From assembly GCF_030646845.1 (NCBI RefSeq), contig NZ_JAUSLE010000039.1, positions 1 through 32,418 on the forward strand: a DNA stretch of 32,418 bases. The letters are read 5' to 3'. Each line of letters begins with the position of its first letter. The stretch's first letter is position 1. A model generated the notes under the pieces. The model saw nothing but the letters and a program-made list of their open reading frames with translations, searched no databases and had not been told where the DNA came from. Below, one piece after another: positions 15,674 to 24,266 of the stretch. This DNA is from Rhodoferax sp. (GTDB lineage: Bacteria > Pseudomonadota > Gammaproteobacteria > Burkholderiales > Burkholderiaceae_C). A program made the position numbers and the translations under genes.

Positions 15674-17712
15674 GCCAGCAAGCCATCAAGCGCGTGCTGC
15701 AGTTGGATGGCGCTAAATGGCTTTTTCAGCAGCGGCAAATCCGCTGCAGCCGCAGCTGACACCGCATCACCGTCGGAGTAGCCGCTGATCAACAAGGCCT
15801 TCACATGTGAGGCGCGCAGGCTTGCCTCAAAGCAAAGGGCCCGTCCATCCATGCCACCGGGCATCACCAGGTCCGAGATCAGGATGCCCACAGTGGGCAC
15901 GCTGGCCAGCAGCAACAGAGCATCCGCGGCATGATCCGCTTCGATCACCGGGTAACCCAGGCCCACGAGTTGCAGCCGGATCACCCGACGCACATCGGGG
16001 TCGTCTTCTACCAACAACACCAAGGGGCGCTCCGCGACTGGCCGACCCAATCGTTGCTGCGTGCCCAGTAGTGACTCGGCCGCGCGATTGTCGCCCGTGC
16101 ACGGCAAAACCAGCGTGACCACACAGCCCTCGCCGAGTGCGCTCTGAATGCGAATGCCGCCGCCGGACTGTTTGGCAAAACCGTAAACCATGGACAAACC
16201 CAAGCCACTGCCCGAACCGAAGCGTTTGGTGGTGAAAAAAGGCTCTGAGGCACGCGCCTGGGTGGCTGCGTCCATGCCGATGCCAGTGTCGCACACGCTC
16301 ACCGCCACGTAGCAACCGGGGGCAACGTCGAAATCAGCCACCTGTGCCTGGCTCAATTGAACACACGTCGCCCCAATAGTCAGCTGTCCACCATCGGGCA
16401 TGGCGTCACGCGCGTTCAGCGCGAGGTTGAGCAATGCGTTTTCAAGCTGCTGGGCATCGGTCATGGCGTGCAGGGGCTCGTCCATCGGTGTCGCGGTCAC
16501 CGTGATGTGGGCTGGCAGTGTGCGCTTGAGCAGGATCAGGGTCTCATCTACCAGGTCTGCAATGTTCACTGACCGCGGGGCAAGCGGCTGCTTGCGGGCA
16601 AACGTCAGCAGCCGCTTGATCAGTGACGCGCCCCGGCGCGAGGCCTTCAAGGCTGGCACCACATATTCGCCGATGTCCGGATCGTCCGGGTAGCGCTCAT
16701 GCAAGGTCACCAGATTGCCAATCACGACCGTTAACAGGTTATTGAAATCGTGCGCGAGCCCGCCGGTCAGTTGTCCCACCGCCTCCATTTTTTGCGCATG
16801 AACGAGTGCTGCCTGGGCATTTTTGAGGTCGGTGATATTGACCGACAGCACAAAACACCCAGCCACACGTCCCTGGGCGTCCAGTTCAGGCACCAGTTCG
16901 CTACGCGCATAGACCACTCGACCGCCGGGTTGGCGCATGGCGTACTCGTAGCTGACGCGTTGCCCTTGCAGCGCCACATGCACATGGTGTGCAATATCCG
17001 TGTAGACCTCGTCCCCCACTACATCACGAATGGAGCGACCCAGCACCTCTTCCTTGGCGCACCCAAACCAGTCGGCATAACCTTTGTTGACGTAGCTGTA
17101 GATTTCCTGGTGATCAAAGTAGCCAATCAACGCGGGTACGGTATCGGTGATCAGGCGCAAATTTTCTTCACTGCGTCGCAACGCCTGCGTAATGCGCTGA
17201 TTGGCGCCGTCCGCGATGATGAGGCGCCGGTTGCTGGCCTGCAACTCGTTGGTGCGCTCGGTCACCCGGTTTTCCAACTCGGCATTCTGCTGCTGGATCT
17301 TTTGCTCATAACGACGGCTGGCGGTGATGTCTGTGTACAGGGTCACAAAACCGTTGTGGGGCAAGGGCTCGCCACGCACCGCCAGAATCTGCCCGCCGGG
17401 GCGATCACGCTCGGTGTAGTGCGGTGTGAAACGACGGGCCAGCCGCATGCGCTGCGCCACCAGTTCCTCCACATCACCCGGTCCGTACTCACCGCGTTCA
17501 GCGTTGTAACGCATGAAAGACTCGAAGGTTGCACCGACAAAGGCCATGTCTTCGGGAAAATCGAGTAGTCGCAAAAAAGCCTTGTTCCAGGCCACGATGT
17601 GCAAGTTGCCATCGATCACGGTCAATCCCTGGTCGAGCAGGTCCAGTCCGGCCTGAAGCAACTCGTGCCGGTAATGCGTTGGCTGTGAATCAAGGGGAAA
17701 GTGAAATGGCAT
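15670..17712 (-). CDS. hybrid PAS sensor histidine kinase
   Basis: The 680-residue protein has no membrane segment, so it senses a cytoplasmic signal. Domains in order: PAS (about 20-130, GLTVIDGNLHIVAWNKAFLR), a coiled coil (about 135-182), a second PAS (about 183-298, VPALIGYFDHQEIYSYVNKG), HisKA with His321 in GGLAHDFNNLL, an ATPase domain with N-box LNLALNARDAM, G1 DTGIGM (475-480), F-box ASEPFFTTK and G2 GSGSGLGLSM, then a receiver domain (about 563-678) with Asp614 and Lys664. The HDFNN phosphoacceptor box is typical of PAS kinases with C-terminal receivers. It lies divergently from the acyl-CoA synthetase operon and overlaps the response regulator gene by four bases. Confidence 0.93.
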   Translation of the reverse strand: MPFHFPLDSQPTHYRHELLQAGLDLLDQGLTVIDGNLHIVAWNKAFLRLLDFPEDMAFVGATFESFMRYNAERGEYGPGDVEELVAQRMRLARRFTPHYTERDRPGGQILAVRGEPLPHNGFVTLYTDITASRRYEQKIQQQNAELENRVTERTNELQASNRRLIIADGANQRITQALRRSEENLRLITDTVPALIGYFDHQEIYSYVNKGYADWFGCAKEEVLGRSIRDVVGDEVYTDIAHHVHVALQGQRVSYEYAMRQPGGRVVYARSELVPELDAQGRVAGCFVLSVNITDLKNAQAALVHAQKMEAVGQLTGGLAHDFNNLLTVVIGNLVTLHERYPDDPDIGEYVVPALKASRRGASLIKRLLTFARKQPLAPRSVNIADLVDETLILLKRTLPAHITVTATPMDEPLHAMTDAQQLENALLNLALNARDAMPDGGQLTIGATCVQLSQAQVADFDVAPGCYVAVSVCDTGIGMDAATQARASEPFFTTKRFGSGSGLGLSMVYGFAKQSGGGIRIQSALGEGCVVTLVLPCTGDNRAAESLLGTQQRLGRPVAERPLVLLVEDDPDVRRVIRLQLVGLGYPVIEADHAADALLLLASVPTVGILISDLVMPGGMDGRALCFEASLRASHVKALLISGYSDGDAVSAAAAADLPLLKKPFSAIQLQHALDGLLA

Positions 17713-17764
17713 GAAGAACAGACTCCGGCGAATCTGTGCATTCTAGGGCGCCATAGCACCCCAC

Positions 17765-17777
17765 TTGCACGCTGCAA
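17765..17777. promoter_or_regulatory. short palindrome in the divergent kinase/operon gap
   Basis: TTGCA-CGC-TGCAA is a perfect 5-bp inverted repeat located between the kinase start (17712) and the acyl-CoA synthetase start (17895). Its position suits an operator, but a palindrome this short could occur by chance. Confidence 0.25.
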
Positions 17778-17894
17778 ACATTCGATACATTTGCCCCGAA
17801 ATTCCGCAACAGTCCACTGCCATCATTCCGGTCACATATTGCTGCTCGGGCACTTCGAGCCTGCTGCTGACACCACGATGAGGAGACTGCCAAC

Positions 17895-19535
17895 ATGCTT
17901 ACGAACGCCTACGACCAGGGACTGGATCGCAATAGCGCGAACCACATAGCCCTTTCACCAATAAGCTTTCTGGAACGGTCGGCCCGGGTCTATCCCGACC
18001 GTGAGTCCCTGATTCATGGTGCCACGCGCTTCACCTGGGCACAGACCTACGCCCGCTGCCGCCGTCTGGCCAGCGCATTGGCCCAGCGCGGCATTGGCTT
18101 GGGCGACACGGTGGCAGCCATGCTACCCAATACGCCCCCAATGTTTGAAGCGCACTTTGGTGTGCCCATGACCGGTGCGGTGCTCAACACACTGAACACC
18201 CGGCTGGATGCAGAAGCCATCGCCTTCATGCTGGACCATGGCGAAGCCAAGGTGCTGATCACCGACCGCGAGTTCTCACCCATCATCGAGCGTGCGCTGC
18301 TCCTGATGAGCCACAGCCGCCCGCTGGTGATTGACGTAAATGATTCCATGCATGAAGGTGGCCAGTTGCTCGGTGAGTTCGACTACGAAGCTTTTCTGCA
18401 AACAGGTGACGAGGCCTACGAATGGGGTCTGCCGACTGATGAGTGGAATGCCATCGCGCTGAACTACACCAGCGGCACCACCGGCAACCCCAAGGGCGTG
18501 GTGACCCACCACCGGGGCGCTTACCTGAATGCCGTGTCCAACGTGGTGACCTGGGAGATGCCACGTCACTCGGTATACCTGTGGACACTGCCGATGTTTC
18601 ACTGCAACGGCTGGTGCTTTCCCTGGACCCTGGCGCTCCAGGCAGGTGTCAGCGTGTGTTTGCGCAAGATCGATCCGGCGCTGATCTTCTCGCTGATTCG
18701 TGAGCACCGCGTGACCCACCTGTGCGGCGCACCGATTGTGTATGGTCTGTTGATCAATGCCCCGCAGGCCGTGCGTGCAGGCATTGCTCACCCGATTGCC
18801 GGCCTCATTGCCGGTGCTGCACCACCGGCCGCCATCATCGAAGGCTGCGAGCGAATCGGCATTGACATCACCCACGTCTATGGCCTGACCGAGGTCTACG
18901 GGCCGGCCGCGGTCTGCGCCAAGCAGGCGGGTTGGGACCGGTTGCCCATTGGTGAACGTGCGGCCCTGAACGCCCGCCAGGGCGTGGCCTACCCGATGCA
19001 ACAAGTTATCACGGTGCTGGACCCTGAAACCATGCAACCCGTGCCGGCCGACGGCGAAACCATGGGTGAAATCTTCTTCCGGGGCAACCTGGTGATGAAG
19101 GGCTACCTGAAAAACCCGCAAGCGACGGCCGAAGCCTTTGCTGGCGGCTGGTTCCACACTGGCGACCTGGCCGTGCTGCATCCGGACGGCTACGTCAAGA
19201 TAAAGGATCGCAGCAAGGACGTGATCATCTCCGGCGGCGAAAACATCTCCAGCCTCGAAGTCGAAGAAGTGCTGTATCGCCACCCCGCTGTGCTGGTCGC
19301 CGCCGTGGTGGCCAAGCCAGACGCCAAGTGGGGTGAAGTGCCCTGCGCTTACATAGAGCTACGCGAAGGGGCCGCCGTCACCGAAGCAGAGATCGTTGAG
19401 CATTGCCGGGCGCAGTTGGCGCGCTTCAAGGTGCCCAAACAAGTGCTGTTCGGAACGCTGCCCAAAACTTCGACCGGAAAAATCCAGAAGTTCGTTTTGC
19501 GTGAGCAGATGCGTTCGGCTTCGGCCATTGACTGA
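17895..19535 (+). CDS. acyl-CoA synthetase (AMP-forming)
   Basis: The enzyme activates a carboxylic acid to its CoA thioester through an acyl-adenylate. The 546-residue protein has the AMP-binding loop YTSGTTGNPKG (191-201), the VYGLTEVYGP motif, GWFHTGDLAVLHPDGYVKIKD and the C-terminal catalytic lysine in PKTSTGKIQKF (Lys529). Its overall form is like the medium-chain/DmdB-like group. It starts the long operon (GAGGAG about nine bases before the ATG) and is separated by 16 bp from livG. Substrate specificity cannot be read from sequence; the transporter downstream suggests an imported organic acid. Confidence 0.92.
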   Translation: MLTNAYDQGLDRNSANHIALSPISFLERSARVYPDRESLIHGATRFTWAQTYARCRRLASALAQRGIGLGDTVAAMLPNTPPMFEAHFGVPMTGAVLNTLNTRLDAEAIAFMLDHGEAKVLITDREFSPIIERALLLMSHSRPLVIDVNDSMHEGGQLLGEFDYEAFLQTGDEAYEWGLPTDEWNAIALNYTSGTTGNPKGVVTHHRGAYLNAVSNVVTWEMPRHSVYLWTLPMFHCNGWCFPWTLALQAGVSVCLRKIDPALIFSLIREHRVTHLCGAPIVYGLLINAPQAVRAGIAHPIAGLIAGAAPPAAIIEGCERIGIDITHVYGLTEVYGPAAVCAKQAGWDRLPIGERAALNARQGVAYPMQQVITVLDPETMQPVPADGETMGEIFFRGNLVMKGYLKNPQATAEAFAGGWFHTGDLAVLHPDGYVKIKDRSKDVIISGGENISSLEVEEVLYRHPAVLVAAVVAKPDAKWGEVPCAYIELREGAAVTEAEIVEHCRAQLARFKVPKQVLFGTLPKTSTGKIQKFVLREQMRSASAID

Positions 19536-19551
19536 AAAACGGAGCCATTTC

Positions 19552-20304
19552 ATGTCTGAAGACCTCATCCTGCAAACCCACGGACTGACCAAAGAGTTCA
19601 AGGGTTTTGCCGCCGTGCAAAACGTGGACCTCAGGGTCAAGCGCGGCAATATTCACGCCTTGATCGGGCCCAACGGTGCGGGCAAGACCACCGTGTTCAA
19701 CCTGTTGACCAAGTTCTTGCAGCCCACCGCAGGCACGATTCAGTTCAACGGCATCGACATCACCCGGGAAGAACCGGCGCAAATCGCACGCCGTGGCGTG
19801 GTGCGCTCGTTCCAGATATCGGCCACCTTCCCGCACCTGAGCGTGATGGAAAACGTGCGCGTCGCCCTGCAACGCAAGGTAGGCACCTCGTTTCACTTCT
19901 GGAGCCCCCAGTCCACACTGGATGTACTCAACGACCGAGCGGTGGAATTGTTGGAGTCGGTCGACCTGGGGGCCTACATCGACACCCAAACCGTGGAATT
20001 GCCCTACGGCCGCAAACGCGCGCTGGAGATTGCCACCACGCTGGCGCTGGAGCCCGAGTTGATGTTGCTGGATGAACCCACCCAGGGCATGGGCCACGAG
20101 GACGTGGACTTGGTGGTGGAGTTGATTCGCAAAGTATCCAAGGGGCGCACCATTTTGATGGTGGAACACAACCTGTCGGTGGTGGAGACCCTCAGTAACG
20201 TCATCACGGTGCTGCAACGCGGCTCGATTCTGGCCGAAGGGACTTACGACGTGGTGTCCAAAGACCCGCGCGTTCTGGAAGCATACGTCGGAGTAGAAGC
20301 ATGA
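19552..20304 (+). CDS. livG: branched-chain-type ABC transporter ATPase LivG
   Basis: This is one of two ATPases of a LivFGHM-type (HAAT) importer. The 250-residue protein has Walker A GPNGAGKT (39-46), the LivG-type signature LPYGRKRALEIA in place of LSGGQ, Walker B LMLLDEPTQGMGHEDV and the switch histidine in MVEHNLSVV. The frame extends into the synthetase gene, but the ATG at 19552 with a GGAG site gives the normal length. Its stop overlaps the livF start by ATGA. The substrate may be an aromatic or other carboxylic acid rather than an amino acid, judging from the neighbouring acyl-CoA genes. Confidence 0.93.
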   Translation: MSEDLILQTHGLTKEFKGFAAVQNVDLRVKRGNIHALIGPNGAGKTTVFNLLTKFLQPTAGTIQFNGIDITREEPAQIARRGVVRSFQISATFPHLSVMENVRVALQRKVGTSFHFWSPQSTLDVLNDRAVELLESVDLGAYIDTQTVELPYGRKRALEIATTLALEPELMLLDEPTQGMGHEDVDLVVELIRKVSKGRTILMVEHNLSVVETLSNVITVLQRGSILAEGTYDVVSKDPRVLEAYVGVEA

Positions 20305-21023
20305 ACAGCGCCTTCAAACGCACCGGTGAACTCCTGCGTATCACTGACCTGCATTCGTTTTATGGCGAATCCCACATCCTGCACGGCATTGACCTGACCA
20401 TCAACCATGGCGAACTGGTCACGCTATTGGGGCGCAACGGCAGCGGACGCTCAACCACACTCAAGTCCATTCTGGGACTGGTGGGCCGACGCACGGGTCA
20501 GATCATGCTCAACGGGGAAAACATCAAAGGCATGTCTTCCCACCGAATTGTTCGAATGGGCGTGGGCTATTGCCCGGAAGAACGCGGCATTTTTTCAGGT
20601 CTGACCACAGAAGAAAACCTGATGCTGCCTCCCAAAGTGGCGTCCGGCGGCATGACGCTGGAAGAAATTTACGAGATGTTTCCCAACTTGTACGAGCGCC
20701 GCCACAGCCCGGGCACGCGCCTGTCAGGCGGTGAGCAACAAATGCTGGCGATGGCACGCATTCTGCGCACCGGCGCCCGGCTGCTGCTGCTGGACGAAAT
20801 CACTGAAGGCCTGGCCCCGGTCATCGTCAAGAAACTGGGCGAAGTCATTCGACTACTGAAAACACGTGGCTACACCATTTTGCTGGTGGAACAAAACTTC
20901 CGCTTTGCCGCTCCGCTGGCTGACCGTCACATTGTGCTGGAGCATGGCCGCATTGTGGCCACAGTAACCAAAGAAGAACTGCCGTCCAAGACTGACATGC
21001 TGCATGAGCTGCTGGGCGTTTAA
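20301..21023 (+). CDS. livF: branched-chain-type ABC transporter ATPase LivF, Arg in Walker A
   Basis: This is the second ATPase of the importer, 240 residues, with signature LSGGEQQMLAMARIL, Walker B LLLLDEITEGLAP and switch region LLVEQNFRF. The Walker A reads GRNGSGRST, so the lysine that contacts ATP phosphates is Arg50. I recall the same Lys-to-Arg change in other Burkholderiales LivF-like proteins, so it may be a subfamily trait rather than damage; the rest of the protein is well conserved. It starts within the last codon of livG (ATGA overlap) and is followed after 63 bp by the binding protein. Confidence 0.92.
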   Translation: MNSAFKRTGELLRITDLHSFYGESHILHGIDLTINHGELVTLLGRNGSGRSTTLKSILGLVGRRTGQIMLNGENIKGMSSHRIVRMGVGYCPEERGIFSGLTTEENLMLPPKVASGGMTLEEIYEMFPNLYERRHSPGTRLSGGEQQMLAMARILRTGARLLLLDEITEGLAPVIVKKLGEVIRLLKTRGYTILLVEQNFRFAAPLADRHIVLEHGRIVATVTKEELPSKTDMLHELLGV

Positions 21024-21086
21024 CCCCGCCCTTATCGAAGACCACCTTTCCCCCCTGACCTTATCCACTATCTACAAGGCGACATC

Positions 21087-22295
21087 ATGAAACTTAAACC
21101 CACTATTCAGGCACTCGGCTTGGCCCTGGCGTCCATCGGCGCGGTTCACGCACAAATCTCTGACAACGTCGTCAAGATCGGCGTTTTGACCGACTTGTCC
21201 GGACTCTACTCTGATGTCGCAGGCAAAGGCACCATCATTGCCACCGAAATGGCGATTGAAGACTTTGTGGCCAAGGAAAAGCCCGGATTCAAGATTGAAG
21301 TGGTGTCTGCCGACCACCAGAACAAAGGCGACATCGCGGCCAACAAGGCGCGTGAATGGTTTGAACGCGACAAAGTGGATGTAGCCTCTGAACTGGTCAC
21401 CACCTCCGTGGCGCTGGCCGTCATGAAAATTGCCAAGGAGAAAAACAGAATTACCCTGATCTCCGGGGCTGCCTCGACGCTTGTCACCAACAAAGACTGC
21501 AATGACGTGACCGTGCACTGGACCTACGACACCTACGCAGTAGCCAACGGGACTGCCAAGGCGGTGGTAAAGCAGGGCGGCAAGAAATGGTTCTTCCTGA
21601 CCGCTGATTACGCCTTTGGTCATTCCCTGGAAAAGGACGCCGGCGATGTGGTCAAGGCCAATGGGGGCGAGATCGTGGGCGCTGTGCGTCACCCATTCCC
21701 CGGCTCGGACTTCTCTTCGTTCCTGCTCAAAGCACAGGCATCAGGTGCTCAGATCATTGGCCTGGCCAATGCCGGTGGCGACACCATCAACTCCATCAAA
21801 CAAGCGGCGGAATTCGGCATCACACAAAAGCAGTCGCTTGCCGGGCTGTTGATGTTCATCACCGATGTCCATTCCCTGGGTCTCAAAGCCACGCAGAACA
21901 TGTACCTGACCGAAGGTTTTTACTGGGATCTGAACGAGGAAACCCGCGCTTGGTCCAAGCGCTTTTTCGACAAAACCAAGCGCATGCCCACCATGATTCA
22001 AGCCGGTCAGTATTCGTCCGTCATGCATTACCTCAAGGCGGTCAAGGCCATCAACACCGACGACACCGCCAAGGTCATGACGCAGATGAAGAAGACACCG
22101 ATCAACGACTTCTTTGCCAAGAACGGCACTATCCGTGCCGATGGCCGCATGGTGCATGACATGTACCTGCTGCAAGTGAAAAAGCCAACCGAGTCCAAGA
22201 CACCTTGGGATTACTACCACGTGCGCGCCACGATTCCAGCCGCTGAAGCCTTCCAGCCGCTGTCCGCTTCGACCTGTCCGCTGGTCAAAAAGTAA
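21087..22295 (+). CDS. periplasmic substrate-binding protein of the ABC importer
   Basis: The 402-residue protein has a signal peptide (MKLKPTIQALGLALASIGAV, probable cleavage after AVHA at residue 22) and a type I periplasmic binding-protein fold of the LivK/HAAT family (VVKIGVLTDLSGLYSDVAGK, IEVVSADHQNKGDIAANKAR, KKWFFLTADYAFGHSLEKDA). It captures the substrate in the periplasm and delivers it to LivHM. Relatives in Rhodopseudomonas and other proteobacteria bind aromatic and fatty acids, and the surrounding CoA genes favour such a ligand here; this is inference. It sits between the ATPase and permease genes. Confidence 0.9.
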   Translation: MKLKPTIQALGLALASIGAVHAQISDNVVKIGVLTDLSGLYSDVAGKGTIIATEMAIEDFVAKEKPGFKIEVVSADHQNKGDIAANKAREWFERDKVDVASELVTTSVALAVMKIAKEKNRITLISGAASTLVTNKDCNDVTVHWTYDTYAVANGTAKAVVKQGGKKWFFLTADYAFGHSLEKDAGDVVKANGGEIVGAVRHPFPGSDFSSFLLKAQASGAQIIGLANAGGDTINSIKQAAEFGITQKQSLAGLLMFITDVHSLGLKATQNMYLTEGFYWDLNEETRAWSKRFFDKTKRMPTMIQAGQYSSVMHYLKAVKAINTDDTAKVMTQMKKTPINDFFAKNGTIRADGRMVHDMYLLQVKKPTESKTPWDYYHVRATIPAAEAFQPLSASTCPLVKK

Positions 22296-22319
22296 AGCTG
22301 TCACTGTTCAGGAGCTGCA

Positions 22320-23204
22320 ATGGAAATCTTCGGCATATCGTCCCAAGCCCTGTTGGGTCAGGTATTTTTGGGTCTCATCAATGGCTCGTTTTACGCGGTA
22401 CTGAGCTTGGGGCTGGCGATTATTTTCGGCCTCCTGAACATCATCAACTTCTCGCACGGGGCCCTCTACATGATGGGCGCGTTCGTGTCGTGGATCGGGC
22501 TCACCCAGTTCGGCATGAGTTACTGGGCGTCTCTGGTGCTCACGCCCCTGATCGTCGGCGTCATGGGTATCGCGATTGAGCGCTTGCTGCTGCGCCATCT
22601 CTACCAACTGGACCATCTTTACAGCCTGCTGCTGACCTTCGGGTTAGCGCTGATTGCCGAGGGTGTGTTCCGCAATCTTTACGGCATTTCCGGGGAGACT
22701 TATGAAGTGCCCGAGTTGCTGCAGGGCGGCGTTGATCTGGGCTTCATGTTTTTGCCACTGTACCGTGGCTGGGTGGTGCTGGCAGCGCTCAGCGTCTGTG
22801 CAGTCACCTGGTACACGATTGAGAAAACCAGTCTGGGCGCCACCTTGCGCGCCGCCACCGAAAAGCCGGAACTGGTGCAGGCCCTGGGCATCAACGTGCC
22901 GGTGATGGTCACCGCTACTTACGGCGTGGGCGTGGCGCTGGCTGCGTTTGCTGGTGTGTTGGCTGCGCCAGTGATGCAAGTCAATCCGCTGATGGGCTCG
23001 AACCTGATCATCGTGGTGTTTGCCGTGGTGGTGATTGGCGGCATGGGCTCGATTCTGGGCTCGATCGTCACCGGCCTCGGGCTCGGTATTGTCGAGGGCC
23101 TGACCAAAGTGATCTATCCGGAAGCCTCGGCCGTGGTGATTTTCGTGATCATGGTGGTGGTTCTGCTGTTGCGCCCTGCGGGTCTTTTTGGCAAACAAGC
23201 CTGA
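22320..23204 (+). CDS. livH: ABC transporter permease LivH
   Basis: The 294-residue protein is a multi-span inner-membrane permease of the LivH family: LLGQVFLGLINGSFYAVLSL, GLAIIFGLLNIINFSHGALY, and the cytoplasmic-loop region TLRAATEKPELVQALGINV, which contacts the ATPase. About eight hydrophobic segments are visible. A CAGGAG site lies before the ATG at 22320. It pairs with LivM, encoded 31 bp downstream, to form the substrate channel. Confidence 0.93.
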   Translation: MEIFGISSQALLGQVFLGLINGSFYAVLSLGLAIIFGLLNIINFSHGALYMMGAFVSWIGLTQFGMSYWASLVLTPLIVGVMGIAIERLLLRHLYQLDHLYSLLLTFGLALIAEGVFRNLYGISGETYEVPELLQGGVDLGFMFLPLYRGWVVLAALSVCAVTWYTIEKTSLGATLRAATEKPELVQALGINVPVMVTATYGVGVALAAFAGVLAAPVMQVNPLMGSNLIIVVFAVVVIGGMGSILGSIVTGLGLGIVEGLTKVIYPEASAVVIFVIMVVVLLLRPAGLFGKQA

Positions 23205-23235
23205 ACACCGCCAAAGCTTGCTCAAAGGAAATTCA

Positions 23236-24207
23236 ATGAAATCCAATTACGCTGCCAACGCCGCCGCCGAATCCCGGCGCACGATGTTGATGTTTGTGGC
23301 GCTGCTTGTGGTCGGTGCGCTTGCCCCGTTCGCCCTGTATCCCACTTTTTTGATGAAGGTACTGTGCTTTGCGCTGTTTGCCTGCGCGTTCAACCTGCTG
23401 CTGGGCTATGTCGGCCTGCTGTCGTTTGGCCACGCCGCCTTTTTTGGCGGAGCCGCCTATGTGTGCGGCTACCTGTGCAAAGAGCAGGGCTGGTCACCCG
23501 AACTGGGAATTTTGGCCGGCACGCTCACCGCTGCGGTGCTGGGCTGGGCCTTTGGCGCCATCGCGATCAAGCGCTCCGGCATCTATTTCGCCATGATCAC
23601 GCTGGCGCTGGCGCAGTTGGTGTATTTCCTGGCCATTCAGTTGCCGTTCACCGGCGGCGAAGACGGCTTGCAAGGCATCCCGCGCGGCAAACTGCTGGGA
23701 TTGATTGACCTGTCAGACAACTTGGCCATGTACTTTTTTGTGTTTGGCATCTGCATGGCGGGTTTTGCACTGATCTACCGCACCATCCATTCACCCTTCG
23801 GGCAAATCCTCAAAGCCATCCGTGAGAACGAACCGCGCGCCATCTCACTCGGTTACGACGTACATCGCTACAAACTGCTGGCCTTTGTGATTTCGGCCTC
23901 GCTGGCGGGCATGGCGGGCGCCACCAAAGCGCTGGTGTTTCAGCTGGCGTCGCTCACTGACGCGCACTGGCACATGTCCGGCGAAGTGGTGTTGATGACG
24001 CTTCTGGGCGGTTTGGGCACCATCCTCGGCCCAGCGGTGGGGGCCGCCACCATCGTGACCCTGCAAACGCAACTCGCAGACAAGGTGGGGGCGTGGGTGA
24101 CGGTGATTATTGGCGTCATTTTTGTGGTTTGCGTGCTGGCTTTCCGGCGCGGCATCGTGGGTGAATTGACAGCTTTGCGTCAACGGGTGACCGGAAGTCA
24201 CTCCTGA
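23236..24207 (+). CDS. livM: ABC transporter permease LivM
   Basis: The second permease subunit has 323 residues and about eight to ten membrane spans, with the LivM hallmarks FACAFNLLLGYVGLLSFGHA, FFGGAAYVCGYL and SPFGQILKAIRENEPRAISL, the last being the coupling region to the ATPases. The ATG at 23236 has AAAGGAA six bases upstream and is preferred over an earlier in-frame start inside livH. Three bases after the TGA an interspersed repeat begins, separating the transport genes from the electron-transfer and acyl-CoA genes. Confidence 0.93.
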   Translation: MKSNYAANAAAESRRTMLMFVALLVVGALAPFALYPTFLMKVLCFALFACAFNLLLGYVGLLSFGHAAFFGGAAYVCGYLCKEQGWSPELGILAGTLTAAVLGWAFGAIAIKRSGIYFAMITLALAQLVYFLAIQLPFTGGEDGLQGIPRGKLLGLIDLSDNLAMYFFVFGICMAGFALIYRTIHSPFGQILKAIRENEPRAISLGYDVHRYKLLAFVISASLAGMAGATKALVFQLASLTDAHWHMSGEVVLMTLLGGLGTILGPAVGAATIVTLQTQLADKVGAWVTVIIGVIFVVCVLAFRRGIVGELTALRQRVTGSHS

Positions 24208-24253
24208 ATTCATAGCTTCTGACGCACTATTCGTAAGGGCTAGAGGCAATTTT
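24208..24253 (+). repeat. interspersed repeat, copy 3
   Basis: ATAGCT (24212-24217), then 18 bases, then AGGGCT (24236-24241), followed by AGAGGCAATTTTG. It has the same geometry as the copies at 3754, 14849 and 29252. It fills nearly the whole gap between livM and the ETF-ubiquinone oxidoreductase gene, ending 13 bases before the latter's ATG. Confidence 0.65.
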
Positions 24254-24266
24254 GTCTTCAAACAAT

